Positions 62,646 to 64,000 of a DNA stretch of 64,000 nt are shown one piece after another (within the stretch, counting starts at the first letter, position 1; every line of letters starts with the position of its first letter). Under the pieces are notes generated by a model. That model searched no databases and was not told the DNA's origin. It worked only from the letters and a program-made list of their open reading frames with translations. The DNA is taken from NCBI RefSeq assembly GCF_014775655.1, contig NZ_CP061274.1, forward strand, positions 310,001 to 374,000, written 5' to 3'. The position numbers were made by a program, and so were the translations under genes. The DNA is from Clavibacter zhangzhiyongii (GTDB lineage: Bacteria > Actinomycetota > Actinomycetes > Actinomycetales > Microbacteriaceae).

Positions 62646-63020
62646 ATGCTCGGAGAGCACCCCGTCGGCGTCGTCCTGCTCACGCAGGACATGGCCGCAT
62701 CACGCCGCTTCTACGCCGAGGCGCTCGGGCTGGAGGTCGCCGAGGAGTCCGAGTCGGCGATCACCTACCGGTCCGGCGGCACCGACCTCACGGTCACGAC
62801 GAGCACGATCGGCTCGAAGGACGAGCAGACGAAGGCGTCGTGGAAGGTCCGGGACCTGCGGGCCGAGCTCGATCAGCTCGCCGAGCGCGGCGTCACCCCG
62901 GAGGACTACGACACCGACGAGCTGAGGACCGTGGACGGCATCGCCGACCACGCGGGCGTCTGGTCCGCCTGGATTACCGACCCCGACGGCAACTCGCTCG
63001 GCATCGAGCAGCCGAAGTAG
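62646..63020 (+). CDS. VOC-family protein
   Basis: A 124-residue VOC protein with SRRFYAEALGLEVAEES and, near the C-terminus, ITDPDGNSLGIEQPK. Substrate unknown. It begins 4 bases after GAGGACACC, a weak ribosome site. Confidence 0.83.
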   Translation: MLGEHPVGVVLLTQDMAASRRFYAEALGLEVAEESESAITYRSGGTDLTVTTSTIGSKDEQTKASWKVRDLRAELDQLAERGVTPEDYDTDELRTVDGIADHAGVWSAWITDPDGNSLGIEQPK

Positions 63021-63178
63021 CGGGCGCGGGCGGGCGGTGCTCTCCGGCGCCGCCGCTCGGACCGGCACCCGCGGGGGTCTCCCGTACCGTGGGGCGCGGC
63101 CCGCCGACGGCGGCCGACCTCGCCCGTGCGTCGCACGGCGCGGCACCCGCACACCGCACACCCGCCCGGAGGCACCGC

Positions 63179-63841
63179 ATGGCCGCATCCACCCGCATCC
63201 TCCCGCCCCGCATCAGCGACCCGCGGCTCGACGACCTGGCCGACGGCGACCCGTCCGACCTCGACGCGCACGCGTCCTTCGAGCGGCTGCGCTTCGCCGA
63301 CGCCGACCTGAGCGACGCCGACCTCGTCGACATCGGGTTCGAGGAGTGCGCGCTCGAGCGCATACGCCTGCACGAGGCCGACCTCACCGCCGCGAGCCTC
63401 GTCGACGTGCTGGCCTCCCGTCTCGACGCGCCCGTGCTGAAGGCGCCGCGGATCCGGATGCGCGACGTGCGCCTCGAGGGCTCGCGCGTCGGATCCGCCG
63501 AGCTCTACGACGCGTCCCTCTCCTCCGTGCACATCGTCGACTGCCGGCTCGGCTTCGTGAACCTGCGCGGCTCGAAGATCACCGACCTGCTCATCACCGA
63601 CTGCGCCATCGAGGAGCTCGACCTCCGCGGCACCGCCGGCATGCGCGTCGCCTTCGAGCGCACCACCATCGGCACGCTCGACCTCGCGGACTCGTCGCTC
63701 ACGCACCTCGACCTCCGCGGCGCCGAGATCCACGACCTCGACACCCCCGACGGCCTCCGCGGCGCCGTGCTCGACTCGAACCAGCTCATGGCGCTCGGCC
63801 CGGTCTTCGCGCGGCACTTCCGCGTGCGCGTGGAGGACTGA
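63179..63841 (+). CDS. Pentapeptide-repeat-like protein
   Basis: A 220-residue protein with a run of A-D/N-L-x-x units from about residue 40 (LRFADADLSDADLVD, LHEADLTAASLVDV, later DLADSSLTHLDLRGAEI), the right-handed beta-helix pattern of pentapeptide repeats. Such proteins sometimes mimic DNA to protect gyrase, but this cannot be assumed. ATG 63179 has a GGAGG site. Confidence 0.82.
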   Translation: MAASTRILPPRISDPRLDDLADGDPSDLDAHASFERLRFADADLSDADLVDIGFEECALERIRLHEADLTAASLVDVLASRLDAPVLKAPRIRMRDVRLEGSRVGSAELYDASLSSVHIVDCRLGFVNLRGSKITDLLITDCAIEELDLRGTAGMRVAFERTTIGTLDLADSSLTHLDLRGAEIHDLDTPDGLRGAVLDSNQLMALGPVFARHFRVRVED

Positions 63842-63846
63842 GGCGC

Positions 63847-64000
63847 TCAGCCCGCCGGCGGGATCCGCAGCTTGAAGCCCACGTGCGACGGCGCGTAGCC
63901 GAGGCGCTCGTAGAAGCGGTGGGCGTCGACGCGGGCCGCGTCGGAGGTGAGCTGCACGAGCGCCGCGCCGAGGGCGGGCGCGGCGGCGTCCGCGACCCAG
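63847..64000 (-). CDS. GNAT-family acetyltransferase (N-terminus beyond window)
   Basis: Only the last 51 residues are inside the window. They contain VQLTSDAARVDAHRFYERLGYAPS and end in KLRIPPAG, the usual C-terminal part of GNAT proteins (pantetheine-side RFYERLGF motif). Substrate unknown. Confidence 0.8.
   Translation of the reverse strand, partial: WVADAAAPALGAALVQLTSDAARVDAHRFYERLGYAPSHVGFKLRIPPAG

Noticed and set aside
1-64000. tRNA, rRNA, riboswitch, CRISPR array, insertion sequence or origin
   Set aside because: No cloverleaf, no rRNA-like sequence, no repeat/spacer array, no transposase motif and no DnaA-box cluster were found; short terminal fragments cannot be excluded.

Overview
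The window is very GC-rich DNA (well above 70% by eye). It is gene-dense, with many 4-base start/stop overlaps and many genes whose start codon lies 6-7 bases after a TANNNT -10 box, as expected for leaderless transcripts. With the gene families present this points to a high-GC actinobacterium, most likely family Microbacteriaceae and plausibly Clavibacter or a close relative (inference from composition and gene style; no marker gene such as 16S rRNA is present). No rRNA, tRNA, CRISPR array or insertion sequence was seen.

Layout. 1-7216 (minus): a carbon-phosphorus lyase operon, phnG-H-I-J-K-L, a 2H-phosphoesterase gene (DUF1045), phnM and phnN (cut by the window edge). It is divergent from a GntR/UTRA regulator (phnF, 7382-8131), with a strong inverted repeat between them. 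8117-11228: an arsR-type repressor divergent from an ArsO-like flavoprotein and an MFS carrier, followed by a second MFS carrier (11233-12543) and PEP carboxylase (12649-15381). 15382-16876: a short, lower-GC island with a TetR repressor, a perfect operator and a DUF998-like membrane protein. 16907-25227: threonine aldolase, DUF2254 membrane protein, Nudix hydrolase, sulfide:quinone-reductase-like flavoprotein, a lipoprotein, DUF805, a small export protein and a NatAB-like ABC exporter. 25409-29903: small membrane protein, SMP-30 lactonase plus SDR pair, a divergent SDR, and a GlpT-like transporter. 29925-34031: a NarL/DesK-type two-component system divergent from a 14-TM drug exporter.

34119-39495: alpha/beta hydrolase, a membrane-anchored protein whose reading frame runs into a carotenoid cluster (CrtI-like desaturase, lycopene-elongase-like UbiA prenyltransferase, family 1 glycosyltransferase). 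39528-47700: several small regulator/target pairs (MerR with SDR, TetR with esterase, OhrR with Ohr and DoxX, MerR with epoxide hydrolase), each with a dyad in its control region. 47795-55666: a YtfQRT-YjfF-like sugar ABC importer with an extra complete ATPase gene and a LacI regulator, and two GTTACCGGTAAC-type operators. 55875-58561: manganese catalase, a CYP152-type peroxygenase P450 and a cysteine-rich copper-storage-like protein. 58806-64000: phosphoketolase, two VOC proteins, a secreted beta-sandwich-like protein, a pentapeptide-type protein and the end of a GNAT acetyltransferase.

How the genes work together: the left end scavenges phosphorus from phosphonates; the middle is detoxification, export and stress response; the right end takes up a sugar, handles hydrogen peroxide and shunts sugar phosphates to acetyl phosphate. 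The features most worth following up are the CP-lyase operon carrying a DUF1045 protein with a 51-bp internal repeat, the arsR-arsO-MFS module, the importer locus with two ATPases, the catalase/peroxygenase neighbourhood, the read-through gene at the carotenoid border, and a striking excess of the hexamer GGATCC throughout.
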